The notes under the pieces are model-generated. The model saw only the letters and a program-made list of their open reading frames with translations, did not search any database and was not told where the DNA came from. Positions 1 through 9,846 of a DNA stretch of 64,000 bases are shown piece by piece. Numbering within the stretch: position 1 is the first letter of the stretch; each line of letters begins with the position of its first letter. The translations under genes were made by a program, and so were the position numbers. Origin of the DNA: Rhodobacteraceae bacterium HIMB11 (lineage in GTDB: Bacteria; Pseudomonadota; Alphaproteobacteria; Rhodobacterales; Rhodobacteraceae); contig AVDB01000002.1 of assembly GCA_000472185.1 (NCBI GenBank), forward strand, positions 186,001 to 250,000, read 5' to 3'.

Positions 1-289
1 CGCCTACACCACGTCAAAGGCAGCGGTGCATGGTCTGACGCGCACAATGGCGCGCGATTTGGGTGAACATCGCATTCGCGTCAATACCGTTGTTCCGGGC
101 TGGATCATCACCGAACGCCAGAAGGAACTTTGGCTGTCACCCGAAGCGGAAGAGGCGCATTTGGAACGTCAGTGTCTAAAAGAAATGATTGAACCCGTTT
201 ATGTTGCGCGGATGGTTCTGTTCTTAGCCAGTGATGACGCTGCTATGTGTACTGCGCAAAATTTCTTGGTTGAAGGTGGAACCGTTTAA
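1..289 (+). CDS. Short-chain dehydrogenase/reductase, C-terminal part (5' end outside window)
   Basis: The reading frame is already open at the window edge and ends at a TAA at 287-289. The first visible residues contain the SDR catalytic pair as Y-T-T-S-K (YxxxK), followed by the typical stretch through RVNTVVPGWI and a C-terminal FLASDDAAMCTAQNFLVEGG segment, where many family members end with a conserved Gly-Gly. SDRs of this kind reduce or oxidise sugars, alcohols or ketones with NAD(P)H in the cytoplasm. The substrate cannot be told: the Rossmann nucleotide-binding half lies upstream of base 1. A GTG at 26 falls within the YxxxK-containing helix, so it is an internal codon and not the real start. 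The family call is firm; the specificity is unknown. Confidence 0.9.
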   Translation, partial: AYTTSKAAVHGLTRTMARDLGEHRIRVNTVVPGWIITERQKELWLSPEAEEAHLERQCLKEMIEPVYVARMVLFLASDDAAMCTAQNFLVEGGTV

Positions 290-299
290 GACAGTGGCC

Positions 300-1178
300 T
301 TATCCTTTGGCGCGTTGTTCGCGCCAAAGGATTACCAGTCCCGATCCGATAATCAGGATGACACCCGGAAACAATTTATCGACGGGAAATTCCCCAAATA
401 ACACCCAACCAAAGAAAAACGCCGTCAGGATCCCAAAATAGCTAAAGGGTGCTAAAACGGTTGCATCTGCCTGTCTGTAGGCGATCATTAAAAAGATCAC
501 GCCAAAGCCCCCGCAGATGGACATGGATAGGATTAGCGCTGCATCTGTAATGGATAAAATGGGGCTAAAGCTATTGGTGAATAGCGCGAAAAATATTGCG
601 CCAATTGCGGCCGCAAAGGCCGAATATAAATATAAGATCGAATTTGAAATTGATCGATCAAAGCTGCGCAAACTGACCACCGCGAAGGCATAGCAAAACG
701 CAGCCCCAATTGGCAAAAGCGCGATCCATGAAAATACATCTGTTCCGGGGCGGACAATCCATATTGCCCCAATGAACCCAATGATGACCGCGCCCCAACG
801 CCAAAACCCAACGTTTTCACGAAACATCAAAATCGCCAGCAACACCACGAACAACGCGTTTGTTTGTCCCAGTGCTGAAACGGTTGCCAATTCCAGTTGG
901 CCCAAGGCCGTATAATACATCAACTGCGCAATCGCGACCACAAAGCCCCGCGACAGGGCCAGTTTCCATTGGACCAGTTTGTAATCAGCGGGTCGAATAC
1001 TTAGTTCGCGGGTGTACCACAACAGGGCGATTGACGGTAATATTCCGAAAATGTTGCGATATACCGATAACTCTTGCGCGCTATAGCGTGCCGATAAATA
1101 GCGCACGTGAATGCTCATTAAGTCGAAACACAGATATGCGACCAAGCAAATTAAAATGGCGCGGACGCTTTGTGTCAT
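300..1178 (-). CDS. DMT-superfamily (EamA-type) membrane transporter
   Basis: About 292 residues with ten hydrophobic stretches arranged as two EamA repeats, the architecture of drug/metabolite exporters in the inner membrane. The segment FRENVGFWRWGAVIIGFIGA near mid-protein and GEFPVDKLFPGVILIIGSG at the C-terminus match the end-of-repeat signature of the family. I chose the ATG at 1178 because a GGAT lies about nine bases upstream; an in-frame ATG at 1208 would add ten residues but has no visible ribosome binding site. It converges with the SDR gene, with only ten bases between the stops. The substrate is unknown. It is the first of three EamA-type genes in the window; they are not close copies of one another. 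Confidence 0.85.
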   Translation of the reverse strand: MTQSVRAILICLVAYLCFDLMSIHVRYLSARYSAQELSVYRNIFGILPSIALLWYTRELSIRPADYKLVQWKLALSRGFVVAIAQLMYYTALGQLELATVSALGQTNALFVVLLAILMFRENVGFWRWGAVIIGFIGAIWIVRPGTDVFSWIALLPIGAAFCYAFAVVSLRSFDRSISNSILYLYSAFAAAIGAIFFALFTNSFSPILSITDAALILSMSICGGFGVIFLMIAYRQADATVLAPFSYFGILTAFFFGWVLFGEFPVDKLFPGVILIIGSGLVILWREQRAKG

Positions 1179-1277
1179 GTGTGATCCGATCAAAACTTGA
1201 AAACGCATGCATCAAAATGCTGCTGCAGGTCACGTTAGTGTGTTTTCGATGTGTGCGATAGTATTTTTTGCGTGGGG

Positions 1278-1841
1278 TTAACGCGCCCCAACAATGGCCA
1301 GAATCGCAGTTTTCAGGGTCGTTAGCCGCGTTTCCAAAATGGCGCGGTTTGGCACATTTTTTTTCAAATTATTCGCGCAGGACATTGCGAAATCGGACAA
1401 TTCATCAACGCTTAACTGATGCGCCTCGATGGTGTCGGTATGGGCTGTGAACAGGTCAGTCAACAAATCCTTTTGTTGGACCAATGCGGCCTCATAGGCG
1501 TCAAGGGCACTTTGATTGCCGAATTCAAAAATGTCCTCTGCATCGGGCCAGCTTTGTGACAAATCATAAAGCGCCAAAATCGCATGTTCGAAATAAATGT
1601 CCAATTTGACATCAATCGAAGGCACAGACTTGGCCTGCTCTCGGATTTTTTGAATCAGTGCTGTGTAATAATGACCAATGACACCGCCCAGCAATTCCTC
1701 TTTGTTGGAATAGGACGCGTATAGGGTGGGCCGCGAAACACCCGCTGCCTTTGCTACATCGCCCATCGTTGTCCGTTTAACCCCGTATCGGATGAAACAG
1801 TCATAGGCCGCTGAAATGATTTTGTTGTCTTTATCACTCAT
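1278..1841 (-). CDS. TetR-family transcriptional regulator
   Basis: 187 residues. Residues about 5-55 form the TetR DNA-binding domain: an opening helix (KIISAAYDCFIRYG), then TTMGDVAKAAGVSRPTLYASYSNKEELL, which contains the helix-turn-helix and the usual aromatic N-K-E-E-L ending. The remainder is a helical ligand-binding domain with no recognisable ligand signature. It is divergent from the molybdenum hydroxylase genes that start at 1951, with 109 bases between, so it probably represses that pair and itself. The intergenic DNA is A/T-rich and contains TTTAACAA near 1851 and its inverted copy TTGTTAAA near 1912, a possible operator. The regulatory target is inferred from position only. Confidence 0.9.
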   Translation of the reverse strand: MSDKDNKIISAAYDCFIRYGVKRTTMGDVAKAAGVSRPTLYASYSNKEELLGGVIGHYYTALIQKIREQAKSVPSIDVKLDIYFEHAILALYDLSQSWPDAEDIFEFGNQSALDAYEAALVQQKDLLTDLFTAHTDTIEAHQLSVDELSDFAMSCANNLKKNVPNRAILETRLTTLKTAILAIVGAR

Positions 1842-1950
1842 ATTTACGGTTTAACAATTTGTGGTAAAATGTCAAATCCACACTTTACAAAATTATGAAT
1901 AATGTTAATTTGTTAAAAAGGACTGAAATTGTGTAAGGGAAGGCGTTGCC

Positions 1951-2409
1951 ATGAAAATCAAAGTTGATGGGGTACAACACGATGTGGATGTCGAAGCGGA
2001 CATGCCACTTTTGTGGGTGTTGCGGGATGAATTGAATGTAAAGGGTGTCAAATACGGTTGTGGCGTCGCGGCCTGCGGTGCCTGCACGGTGCATATTGAC
2101 GGTGTTGCCGTGCGATCCTGCCAAACATCCGTTGGGGATGTGGATGGCGCTGTGACAACGATCAATGGCCTAGGGACCCCTGATGCGATGCATGCGGTTC
2201 AGGCGGCATGGGCCGAACATCAGGTTGCGCAATGCGGATATTGCCAATCAGGTCAAATCATGCAGGCCGCATCCCTATTGTCGGAAAATCCAGAGCCGAC
2301 AGATGCCGATATTGATGAGGCAATGTCAGGCAACCTCTGCCGTTGTGGCACATACCTCCGCATTCGCGCGGCCGTAAAAACCGCAGCCCAAACAATGAAA
2401 GGAGCCTAA
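1951..2409 (+). CDS. (2Fe-2S) small subunit of a molybdenum hydroxylase (isoquinoline 1-oxidoreductase alpha-type)
   Basis: 152 residues carrying two [2Fe-2S] clusters. The plant-ferredoxin-like N-terminal half has [17 protein letters not shown] followed by a fourth Cys (VRSC); the helical C-terminal half has [11 protein letters not shown] and NLCRCGTY. This is the electron-transfer subunit of the xanthine oxidase family, passing electrons away from the molybdopterin site of the large subunit encoded immediately downstream. No FAD subunit gene is adjacent, as is usual for isoquinoline-oxidoreductase and aldehyde-oxidoreductase types that donate to a membrane or periplasmic acceptor. A good ribosome binding site (GGGAAGG) precedes the ATG. 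Its stop lies next to the start of the large subunit, so the two are translationally coupled. The substrate is not determinable. Confidence 0.93.
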   Translation: MKIKVDGVQHDVDVEADMPLLWVLRDELNVKGVKYGCGVAACGACTVHIDGVAVRSCQTSVGDVDGAVTTINGLGTPDAMHAVQAAWAEHQVAQCGYCQSGQIMQAASLLSENPEPTDADIDEAMSGNLCRCGTYLRIRAAVKTAAQTMKGA

Positions 2410-2411
2410 TG

Positions 2412-4655
2412 ATGAGCCGTTTAGGAATAATTGCCCGTCGCACCTTTTTGATTGGGTCCGCTGCTGTTGTGAGCGGCGTTGCATTCGGGGTCTACAAATA
2501 CCGCAGCGAGGGGGAAAATCCCCTGTTAGAGGATTTGGGCACCGATGAGGCCGCGATCACACCCTATGTTAAGATTGATGCAAATGGCATTACCCTGATC
2601 ACCCCACGCGCGGACAAAGGGCAGGGCGCCTATTCCATTCAGGCGGCCCTAATTGCCGAGGAATTGGACGTCGATTTGGATCAGATCAATGTTGATCCTG
2701 GTCCCCCCAGTCCAACCTATTATAACACCGCCATTTCAAGTGAGGCTGTTCCCTTCAAACCAACTGATGATGGGTTCATGGCCGAAAGCATGCGCACAGT
2801 CGCGGATGCAGCGATGAAATTCATGGGCATGCAGATCACAGGCGGATCAACCACTGTGCCTGATGGATACGAAAAATTGCGTCAGGCGGGAGCCGTTGCG
2901 CGGGAAACGCTGAAGGCGGCCGCACATGAAAAAACGGGCGTGCATGTCACGCGGATGAAAACCCGTTCGGGACATGTTATTCTGCCTGATGGACAAGAGC
3001 TGAGCTATCAATCCCTTGCCTCAATCGCTGCAGATATTGATCCTGTTCTGGACGTGGAGCTGCGCGCAGAAAGCGAATGGCGCTATATCGGCAAACCGAT
3101 GCAGCGCTTGGATATTCAGGCGAAATCAACGGGTACGCAGAATTACGGTATTGATTTTGAACTGCCCGGCATGCTGCACGCAACGGTAAAGTTGAACCCC
3201 CATCAGGGTGGCGCAACGGCCACGAATTATGATGCGGCGGATGCGCTGAGCATGCGCGGAGTTAAGGGCGTGCATCCTGTGATGAACGGGATTGCCGTTG
3301 TTGCGGATAACACATGGCGCGCGTTTCAGGCGGCGGACATGATCTCTGCCAATTGGCCGAAATCCGATATGCCCGACACGATGGACAGGCATTGGCAGGC
3401 GCTGTCTGATGCGTTCAATGTAGATCAGCAGGAAATCCAAAACCGCGATGATGGGGATGTCGAGGCCGAATTGGCCAAGGGCGATGTTCTAACTGCAGAA
3501 TACCGTGCGCCCTATGTGGCCCATGCACCTCTGGAACCCATCAATGCCACCGTTTTGATGACGGGTGATCGCATCGATATTTGGACAGGGACGCAAATCC
3601 CACGCTTTATCGAAAACAGTGTCGCGAAATTGACGGGGTTTGAGCACGATCAAATCCATCTGCATGTGCTGATGATGGGCGGCAGCTTTGGCCACCGATT
3701 AGAAGACTATGTGGTGCGCCAAGCCGTCCAAGTCGCGATGGAATACAAGGGCACGCCGATCAAGCTGACCTATCGCCGTGAAGAGGATATGATGCACGAC
3801 TATACCCGTCAGATCGCGATGGCACGCGCCTCGGGGCGTGTGGAAAATGGTCAGGTATCAGCGATGGATCTGGGAATTGCCATGCCATCAGTTGTCGCAT
3901 CACAAATGTCGCGTCAGGGTATTTCATTACCTGGACCGGATGCGGTTATTGTGACCGGTGCGTGTGAACAGCCCTTCGATGTTCCAAACTATCGCGTCAC
4001 GGGGTATCGCGCGAAACCCTTGGCCCCGCTTAGTTCGTGGCGTTCGGTTGGGGCATCCACCAACGCATTCTTTCACGAAGGGATGATGGATGAATTGATC
4101 CGCGCTGCGGGTGCAGATCCCTTGGTCGAACGGTTGCGTTTGTGTTCCCATGAGCCCAGCCGCAAGGTTTTGGAAAAAGTGGGCGAAATGTCGAATTGGG
4201 GCGCACCCGTAGGTGAAAACCGTGGTCGTGGATTGGCGTTTTGTTTGTCATTCGGCGTCGCTACAGCCGAGGTTGTGGACATTACCGTGACAGAGGATGG
4301 CATTCGCATTGATGATGTTTATATCGCCGCCGAGGTAGGCAAAGTCGTTGATCCGATCAATTTTGACAACTTGGTCAAAGGTGGGGTCGTCTATGGCCTT
4401 GGGCATGCGATGAATTGTGAAATCACCTACACCGATGGTATCGCCGAACAGGACAATTTCTGGTCACACGAAGGGATGCGGATGAACCAAACCCCTCGCA
4501 TCCATGTGGCGGGATTGGAAAATGGCGATAAAATCCGCGGGATCGGGGAACCCCCTGTGCCGCCTGCGGCCCCTGCCTTGGCGAACGCCATTTTTGATGC
4601 AACGGGTCAGCGTTTGCGGGAAATGCCATTTAGCAAATTTGTGGATTTCACATAA
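2412..4655 (+). CDS. Molybdopterin-binding large subunit of a molybdenum hydroxylase (isoquinoline 1-oxidoreductase beta-type), Tat-exported
   Basis: About 747 residues. The N-terminus contains a twin-arginine motif (ARRTFLIGSAAVVSG) followed by a hydrophobic stretch, so the heterodimer is probably exported folded to the periplasm with its small subunit. The molybdopterin-binding body contains GGSFGHRLED, the family glycine-rich contact, and a C-terminal GIGEPPVPPAAPALANAIF, where the Glu corresponds to the catalytic glutamate of xanthine-oxidase-family enzymes. An ATG ATG pair occurs at 2409/2412; AAAGGAG is best spaced for 2412. The family hydroxylates N-heterocycles or aldehydes using water. 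A hairpin terminator follows at 4675. A TetR gene divergent from the pair is the likely regulator. Confidence 0.92.
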   Translation: MSRLGIIARRTFLIGSAAVVSGVAFGVYKYRSEGENPLLEDLGTDEAAITPYVKIDANGITLITPRADKGQGAYSIQAALIAEELDVDLDQINVDPGPPSPTYYNTAISSEAVPFKPTDDGFMAESMRTVADAAMKFMGMQITGGSTTVPDGYEKLRQAGAVARETLKAAAHEKTGVHVTRMKTRSGHVILPDGQELSYQSLASIAADIDPVLDVELRAESEWRYIGKPMQRLDIQAKSTGTQNYGIDFELPGMLHATVKLNPHQGGATATNYDAADALSMRGVKGVHPVMNGIAVVADNTWRAFQAADMISANWPKSDMPDTMDRHWQALSDAFNVDQQEIQNRDDGDVEAELAKGDVLTAEYRAPYVAHAPLEPINATVLMTGDRIDIWTGTQIPRFIENSVAKLTGFEHDQIHLHVLMMGGSFGHRLEDYVVRQAVQVAMEYKGTPIKLTYRREEDMMHDYTRQIAMARASGRVENGQVSAMDLGIAMPSVVASQMSRQGISLPGPDAVIVTGACEQPFDVPNYRVTGYRAKPLAPLSSWRSVGASTNAFFHEGMMDELIRAAGADPLVERLRLCSHEPSRKVLEKVGEMSNWGAPVGENRGRGLAFCLSFGVATAEVVDITVTEDGIRIDDVYIAAEVGKVVDPINFDNLVKGGVVYGLGHAMNCEITYTDGIAEQDNFWSHEGMRMNQTPRIHVAGLENGDKIRGIGEPPVPPAAPALANAIFDATGQRLREMPFSKFVDFT

Positions 4656-4674
4656 AATCTGACGACGAAAAACA

Positions 4675-4704
4675 AAAAGGAGCTGGTTTGGATCAGCCCC
4701 TTTT
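4675..4704. terminator. Bidirectional rho-independent terminator between convergent genes
   Basis: AAAAGGAGCTG and CAGCCCCTTTT form an 11-bp stem with one mismatch around an eight-base loop, flanked by A-rich and T-rich runs, so it can act on both strands. It lies between the molybdenum hydroxylase large subunit and metG, whose 3' ends face each other. Confidence 0.75.
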
Positions 4705-4725
4705 CATTGCGAATGCCAATAATAT

Positions 4726-6438
4726 TTAGTCGCGCGTTCCTGCAAAGCGGTCTTGCCATTCTTCGCGTTGCTCATCCGTGATTTTTGCGAATAACACGTC
4801 GGGGACGCTAAATTCATGACCTGCGGTTAGATGTGACAATGCCTCGGCCACATCGCTTGGCCATGTATCGTCAGATGTTTGCATCGCCTCCATCATCCGT
4901 GCAGCGGTTGATGGAATAAAGGGGGCGGATAACACAGCATATAAACGGATCAGGTTCAGACCCAAACGCACCTGCGCGGCGGCGGTTTCGGGGTCCTCTT
5001 TAAACGTGGACCACGGCGCTGCGGATTGCAGGTATTCGTTGCCCGCAACCCAAATCGCGCGCAGCTCGGCTGCTGCCTTGCGCACGTCGATTGCGTTCAT
5101 ATGCGATTCGTAGTCGCGCAAACGTGTGGTGATGTCGACGATCAGTTTCTCTTCTTGTTCGCCATAGCTTCCGCCCTCTGGCACAACCTCACCAAATTTG
5201 GAGCGACAGAATTTGGTGATACGGCTGACAAAATTGCCCAGGACATCTGCCAAATCTTTGTTCACATTCGCTTGGAAATTTTCCCATGTGAATTCGGCAT
5301 CTGAACTTTCTGGTGCATTGGAGAGCAACCACCAACGCCAATAATCGGCAGGTAGGATTTCCAAGGCCTGATCCATAAACACCCCACGCCCGCGCGATGT
5401 TGAGAATTGACCACCGTCATAGTTCAGGTAGTTGAAGGATTTGATGTAATCGACCAATTTCCAAGGCTCGCCCGATCCAAGGATTGTGGCAGGGAAGGAC
5501 AGGGTGTGAAACGGAACATTATCTTTGCCCATGAACTGGGTATAGGTGACATCATCGGCCCCCTGATCGGTGCGCCACCAACGTTGCCAATCGCTGCCTT
5601 TGCCCGCATCGACCCATTCTTGGGAACAGGCGATGTATTCGATTGGCGCATCAAACCAGACATAGAAAACTTTGCCTTCCATCCCGGGCCAATCAGCGTC
5701 ACCGCGTTTCACGGGCACACCCCAATCCAGATCACGGGTAATCCCCCGATCCTGAAGGCCATCCCCATCGTTCAGCCATTTTTTCGCAATGGAAGTGGTG
5801 AGTACGGGCCAATCTGTTTTGCTGTCAATCCAGGCCTCTAGCTGATCTTTCATTTGTGATTGGCGCAGATAGAGGTGCTTTGTTTCGCGCATTTCCAAAT
5901 CGGTTGATCCAGAAATCGTGGAATGCGGATTGATCAGATCGACAGGGTCCAATTGTTTTGTGCAAGTGTCACATTGATCCCCACGAGCACTGTCAAATCC
6001 ACAGTTGGGGCAGGTGCCCTCGATATAGCGATCGGGCAAATAACGCCCATCTGCGTGGGAATACATTTGTGTTTCGCTGATTTCGGCGATTAGGTTTTGA
6101 TCGGCTAGTACACCTGCGAAATACTGTGTCAGCCTTTGGTTTTGCACGCCTGAGGATCGTCCAAAATGATCAAAGGATAACCCAAATCCATCTGCGATCT
6201 TGGACTGAACCTCATGCATTTCTGCACAGTATTCGGCCACGGGCTTACCCGCCTTAGTGGCGGCCAGCTCAGCAGGTGTGCCGTGTTCGTCCGTGGCGCA
6301 TAAAAACAGAACTTCGTTGCCACGTGCGCGTTGATAGCGTGCAAATAAATCGGCGGGAAGCTGGCTCCCGACAAGGTTTCCAAGGTGTTTGATCCCGTTG
6401 ATATAAGGGATTGCCGATGTGATCAGATGGCGTGCCAT
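4726..6438 (-). CDS. metG: Methionyl-tRNA synthetase
   Basis: 570 residues, full length for the short alphaproteobacterial form without the C-terminal EMAP-like domain. It charges tRNA-Met with methionine in the cytosol. The class I signature is [15 protein letters not shown] near residues 12-27 (HIGH equivalent). The zinc knuckle is [17 protein letters not shown]. The KMSKS loop is replaced by QFSTSRG near residue 325; to my knowledge related alphaproteobacterial MetG proteins carry KFSTS-type loops, so the change to Gln is modest. The anticodon-binding helical domain fills the C-terminus ([20 protein letters not shown] onward). It stands alone on the minus strand, 61 bases downstream of an MFS gene. 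Confidence 0.97.
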   Translation of the reverse strand: MARHLITSAIPYINGIKHLGNLVGSQLPADLFARYQRARGNEVLFLCATDEHGTPAELAATKAGKPVAEYCAEMHEVQSKIADGFGLSFDHFGRSSGVQNQRLTQYFAGVLADQNLIAEISETQMYSHADGRYLPDRYIEGTCPNCGFDSARGDQCDTCTKQLDPVDLINPHSTISGSTDLEMRETKHLYLRQSQMKDQLEAWIDSKTDWPVLTTSIAKKWLNDGDGLQDRGITRDLDWGVPVKRGDADWPGMEGKVFYVWFDAPIEYIACSQEWVDAGKGSDWQRWWRTDQGADDVTYTQFMGKDNVPFHTLSFPATILGSGEPWKLVDYIKSFNYLNYDGGQFSTSRGRGVFMDQALEILPADYWRWWLLSNAPESSDAEFTWENFQANVNKDLADVLGNFVSRITKFCRSKFGEVVPEGGSYGEQEEKLIVDITTRLRDYESHMNAIDVRKAAAELRAIWVAGNEYLQSAAPWSTFKEDPETAAAQVRLGLNLIRLYAVLSAPFIPSTAARMMEAMQTSDDTWPSDVAEALSHLTAGHEFSVPDVLFAKITDEQREEWQDRFAGTRD

Positions 6439-6499
6439 GTCCGCGTCCTTGTGTTCAAAGTTGCGCCACTTCTAGACCAGTTTTTGCGGAGGGAAAAGG

Positions 6500-7804
6500 C
6501 TAGTTCTTGTGATCCCGCGCACCGCGTAACAACCGACCAATTGTAAAGGACGTGCGCGGTGCATAGACATAGGGGGTTTTTTCGTCTGGAACGGGACGCG
6601 CACGCATCCGCAAAAGGCCAAACACAACCAATCCCAGGTGTCCAACCGCAATCATTCCAAAGAGTGCTGCAGGCCCATAAAGGTCGATCAATAGGGACGC
6701 AAATGCAGGGGCCGCAATCGCGCCCGTGGCATACCAAAACATCAATGCTGCGGATAATTCAACGCGCTGATCGCTGTCAGCGAAATCATGTGCGTGTGCG
6801 GCGGCCACCGAATAAATTGGAAAGGTTGTAAACCCAAACAAACCCGCAAGCCCAAAGATAACGACAATGTCGCTGCTGGTGATCGCGGCGCTTAATCCGC
6901 AGCTGATGATGGCCGCGGCTGACAACCAAATCATGACCCAGCGGCGGTCAAATTTATCGGCCAACCACCCTGCGGGAACCTGTGCCAAGGCACCGCCCAA
7001 AACGAATGCTGCCAGGAAATAGGCGATTTCCTCGGCCACCAATCCTGTGCGTTGACCGTAGACGGGGCCAACCATGCGAAATGCGGCACTGGTCAGGGCG
7101 GCTACAATCACGCCCGCGGTCGCCAGCGGCGATTTTTCAATCGCCAACATGGGGCGCAGGCGCGGGGCGGATTTGGTTTCGGGTTGGGGCACACGCGTTA
7201 GGGTTAGGGGGATCAGTGTGGCGCAACAGATTAATGCGAGCAGGTTATACGACACATAACTGGCCGGTGCCAAAACCCCAATCATCAATTGCGCCATCAT
7301 GGATGCGCCCATATCGACCACACGATAAACACCCATAACGCGACCTCGGTTTTCATTGACAACTTTGGCCTGTAGCCAACTTTCGACAACTGTGTAACAC
7401 CCTGCGACACACATGCCTGATGCGATGCGCATCATGGACCATGCCAGTGGATCAATCACCAACATATGGGCCAATAGTCCAATCGCCCCCATTGCCGTAA
7501 ACGCCGCGAAGGTGCGCGAATGTCCCACGCTGCCCATCAAACGGGGCGCCCACCAACATCCAATGAAAAACCCGACGAAATGGGCGGAGCCCAAGAAACC
7601 GATTTGTTGCGTTGTAAAGTTCAATTCGGTTGCGGATAACACATCCAACGGCCCAACGCCGCCGCTGGAGAGCTGCATCAAAATAACCGACAGGAAGAGG
7701 GCAGTAAAAGAAATCAACAAACGCATATCGCCGACCATAGCCACTTGCGAAACAGGTGGAGGAGGGTTTTCGACACAAAGGTCGCATTTCGCATCTTTCG
7801 CCAT
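6500..7804 (-). CDS. MFS transporter, YcaD-like
   Basis: 434 residues with about twelve predicted membrane segments in two halves, typical of the major facilitator superfamily; the order of segments and the WLADKFDRRW loop between halves resemble YcaD-type proteins. The N-terminus is unusual, with an 18-residue hydrophilic leader containing CDLC and a PPPP run before the first membrane helix. It may be cytoplasmic, or the real start may be the internal Met at 7738 or 7726. An AAAGAAA just before the ATG at 7804 supports the longer form. It is divergent from the aldo/keto reductase gene with 43 bases between. The substrate is unknown. Confidence 0.88.
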   Translation of the reverse strand: MAKDAKCDLCVENPPPPVSQVAMVGDMRLLISFTALFLSVILMQLSSGGVGPLDVLSATELNFTTQQIGFLGSAHFVGFFIGCWWAPRLMGSVGHSRTFAAFTAMGAIGLLAHMLVIDPLAWSMMRIASGMCVAGCYTVVESWLQAKVVNENRGRVMGVYRVVDMGASMMAQLMIGVLAPASYVSYNLLALICCATLIPLTLTRVPQPETKSAPRLRPMLAIEKSPLATAGVIVAALTSAAFRMVGPVYGQRTGLVAEEIAYFLAAFVLGGALAQVPAGWLADKFDRRWVMIWLSAAAIISCGLSAAITSSDIVVIFGLAGLFGFTTFPIYSVAAAHAHDFADSDQRVELSAALMFWYATGAIAAPAFASLLIDLYGPAALFGMIAVGHLGLVVFGLLRMRARPVPDEKTPYVYAPRTSFTIGRLLRGARDHKN

Positions 7805-7847
7805 AAATTTCTTTGCACTAGCTTAGTCACAACTGATGGAGAATAGA

Positions 7848-8894
7848 ATGCGCAAAAAACAAATGGGTCGGACTGATGTCATGGTATCTGAACTGTGTCT
7901 AGGCACGATGACCTTTGGCACACAAACGCCAGAGCCCGAGGCGCATGCGCAGATTGATCTATCACTTGAGCGGGGGATAAATTTTCTGGACACTGCGGAA
8001 ATGTATCCTGTGAACCCTGTGTCCAAGGAAACGATTGGCCGGACCGAGGAAATCATCGGCAATTGGATTGCTGCCAACCCTGCGCGGCGGGGTGAATTCA
8101 TACTGGCGACCAAACATTCAGGGGAAGGCATGGCGCATGTGCGCGACGGCGCACCCATCAGCGCAGCTACCATTGCCGAAACGATCGAAGGAAACCTGCG
8201 CCGTTTGAAAACCGATTACATTGATCTTTATCAGTTTCACTGGCCAAACCGTGGGTCCTATATGTTCCGCAAAAACTGGGCCTATGAACCGGGGGGCAGC
8301 AGCCGCCAAGAGGTTGTGGACAATATGCACGAATGCCTTGAGGCCTTGCAGCTGCAAGTCGACAAAGGCAATATTCGCCACTTTGGCCTGTCTAACGAAA
8401 GCGCATGGGGAACGTCCCAATGGCTGCGCCTGTCGGAAACCCATGGGCTGCCGCGCGTGCAGACCATGCAAAACGAATATTCGCTGCTGTGTCGTCTCTA
8501 TGATACGGATATGGCCGAATTGTCGGTTTATGAGGATGTGGGTTTGATCACCTTTTCCCCGCTGGCCGCAGGGTTGTTAAGCGGGAAATATCAGGGGGAT
8601 CAGGTGCCTGATGCATCCCGCAGGTCATTTGTGAATAATCTAGGCGGGCGCGTGACACCACGCGTTTTCGATGCGGTTGATGCCTATTTGGCAGTTGCGC
8701 AGAAACATGGCGTTAATCCGATCCACATGGCGCTGGCATGGTGCCACACGCGCCCCTTTATGTGTTCCGCGATTTTTGGGGCGACCACCATGGATCAGTT
8801 GGAACATATCCTGGACGGTGCAGATGTTGTGTTAAGCCAAGAGTGTTTGGATGACCTAAATGCGGCCCACAAAGCCCATCCAATGCCCTATTAA
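7848..8894 (+). CDS. Aldo/keto reductase (Tas-like)
   Basis: About 348 residues, the size of the Tas/YghZ-type branch of the aldo-keto reductases, which are NADPH-dependent TIM-barrel oxidoreductases of the cytoplasm. The catalytic tetrad is visible as Asp and Tyr in FLDTAEMYP, Lys in LATKHSG and His in YQFHWPNR. NADPH-binding elements appear near the C-terminus (FSPLAAGLLSGKY and IFGATTMDQLE). I preferred the ATG at 7848, which has GGAG six bases upstream and gives the usual start MRKKQMGRTDV; an ATG at 7836 would add four residues. Its 3' end overlaps by four bases the stop of the convergent regulator gene. Confidence 0.92.
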   Translation: MRKKQMGRTDVMVSELCLGTMTFGTQTPEPEAHAQIDLSLERGINFLDTAEMYPVNPVSKETIGRTEEIIGNWIAANPARRGEFILATKHSGEGMAHVRDGAPISAATIAETIEGNLRRLKTDYIDLYQFHWPNRGSYMFRKNWAYEPGGSSRQEVVDNMHECLEALQLQVDKGNIRHFGLSNESAWGTSQWLRLSETHGLPRVQTMQNEYSLLCRLYDTDMAELSVYEDVGLITFSPLAAGLLSGKYQGDQVPDASRRSFVNNLGGRVTPRVFDAVDAYLAVAQKHGVNPIHMALAWCHTRPFMCSAIFGATTMDQLEHILDGADVVLSQECLDDLNAAHKAHPMPY

Positions 8895-9745
8895 GACGGC
8901 AGGAATTTCGCCAAAACTGCGCCCAGTTCACGCGATGTGATCCGCGCCTCGCGCACAACGCGATCAAAGTGATTTGAAAACCCTTCGATTCGTTGGCTAT
9001 CGCGAAAGGCCATATAGTTTTGACCCAAATACAGAACGGCAAGTTGCGGGCCAAAAACCGTCATCGGGGAGGAATAGATCATCCGCGCATTATAAAGATA
9101 AACCCGCATCCGCGGATAGAGTTGGTCCACCAATTCAATCATGCGTTCGATTTGTGCAATTCTGACATCGCAGGGTAGGGTGCGATAATACCCCTCGGCG
9201 CGGCACATGGATTCCAATTCATGCTGCGCGATGACGATTTCAAAATCTGAACTGGACCCACGCATCCAATCTAACCTATCCCGCGCGGCATTTATCGCAT
9301 CTTCTGTCGTGCGGCCAAGATGTTCTGTATATTCCCATTCCAACATGTCGTCTGTTTTCAACATGTCGGGCAGGGTCGCGGGTACATGACGAATTTTATA
9401 TCCTTGTGCCTGTCTGTGCCATTCAAAGATTTGATCGTCAATCAACGCACGTGCGGCCGTTGTCAGTTCCAGGGATGTTTCCAACAGTGTCTTCGCGCTT
9501 TCTGGGCGTTCGGATAGTCCCAGTAACCAATCGGCAGAGACATGCAATGCATGGGCACATTCGGCCACCACTTGCGCATTTGGCAGGCGGGCACCAGTAT
9601 TGGTTAACAATTGCGAAATGGTCGAACGATCCACGCCAATTTTCCGCGCCAGCCCGCTTTGTGATTCACCGCGTTCGCCCATGGCGTGTGTCAGGCGATC
9701 TTGAAACACCTGTGAGCGTTTACGTTTGTCGATAATATTACTCAT
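8891..9745 (-). CDS. XRE-type helix-turn-helix regulator with large C-terminal domain
   Basis: 284 residues. An N-terminal helix-turn-helix (residues about 15-70, GESQSGLARKIGVDRSTISQ, then an ALHVSADWLLG ending) is followed by about 210 residues of unassigned sequence rich in Glu, Arg and aromatics. No phosphorylation, ligand or protease motif is recognisable in the C-terminal part. It is transcribed away from the desaturase pseudogene with 101 bases between, which places that gene as a possible target. The DNA between them is A/T-rich and contains the imperfect repeat TGTG...CACA close to the regulator start. The ligand and function are unknown. Confidence 0.82.
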   Translation of the reverse strand: MSNIIDKRKRSQVFQDRLTHAMGERGESQSGLARKIGVDRSTISQLLTNTGARLPNAQVVAECAHALHVSADWLLGLSERPESAKTLLETSLELTTAARALIDDQIFEWHRQAQGYKIRHVPATLPDMLKTDDMLEWEYTEHLGRTTEDAINAARDRLDWMRGSSSDFEIVIAQHELESMCRAEGYYRTLPCDVRIAQIERMIELVDQLYPRMRVYLYNARMIYSSPMTVFGPQLAVLYLGQNYMAFRDSQRIEGFSNHFDRVVREARITSRELGAVLAKFLPS

Positions 9746-9846
9746 GTGTTGAAAAATATCACATAAAGTGAATTTTGTTAATCATATTCAGAATTATGAA
9801 AATTTCAGGATGGGTTTAGGTTTGTCCCACAGCAGGAGACGCAACC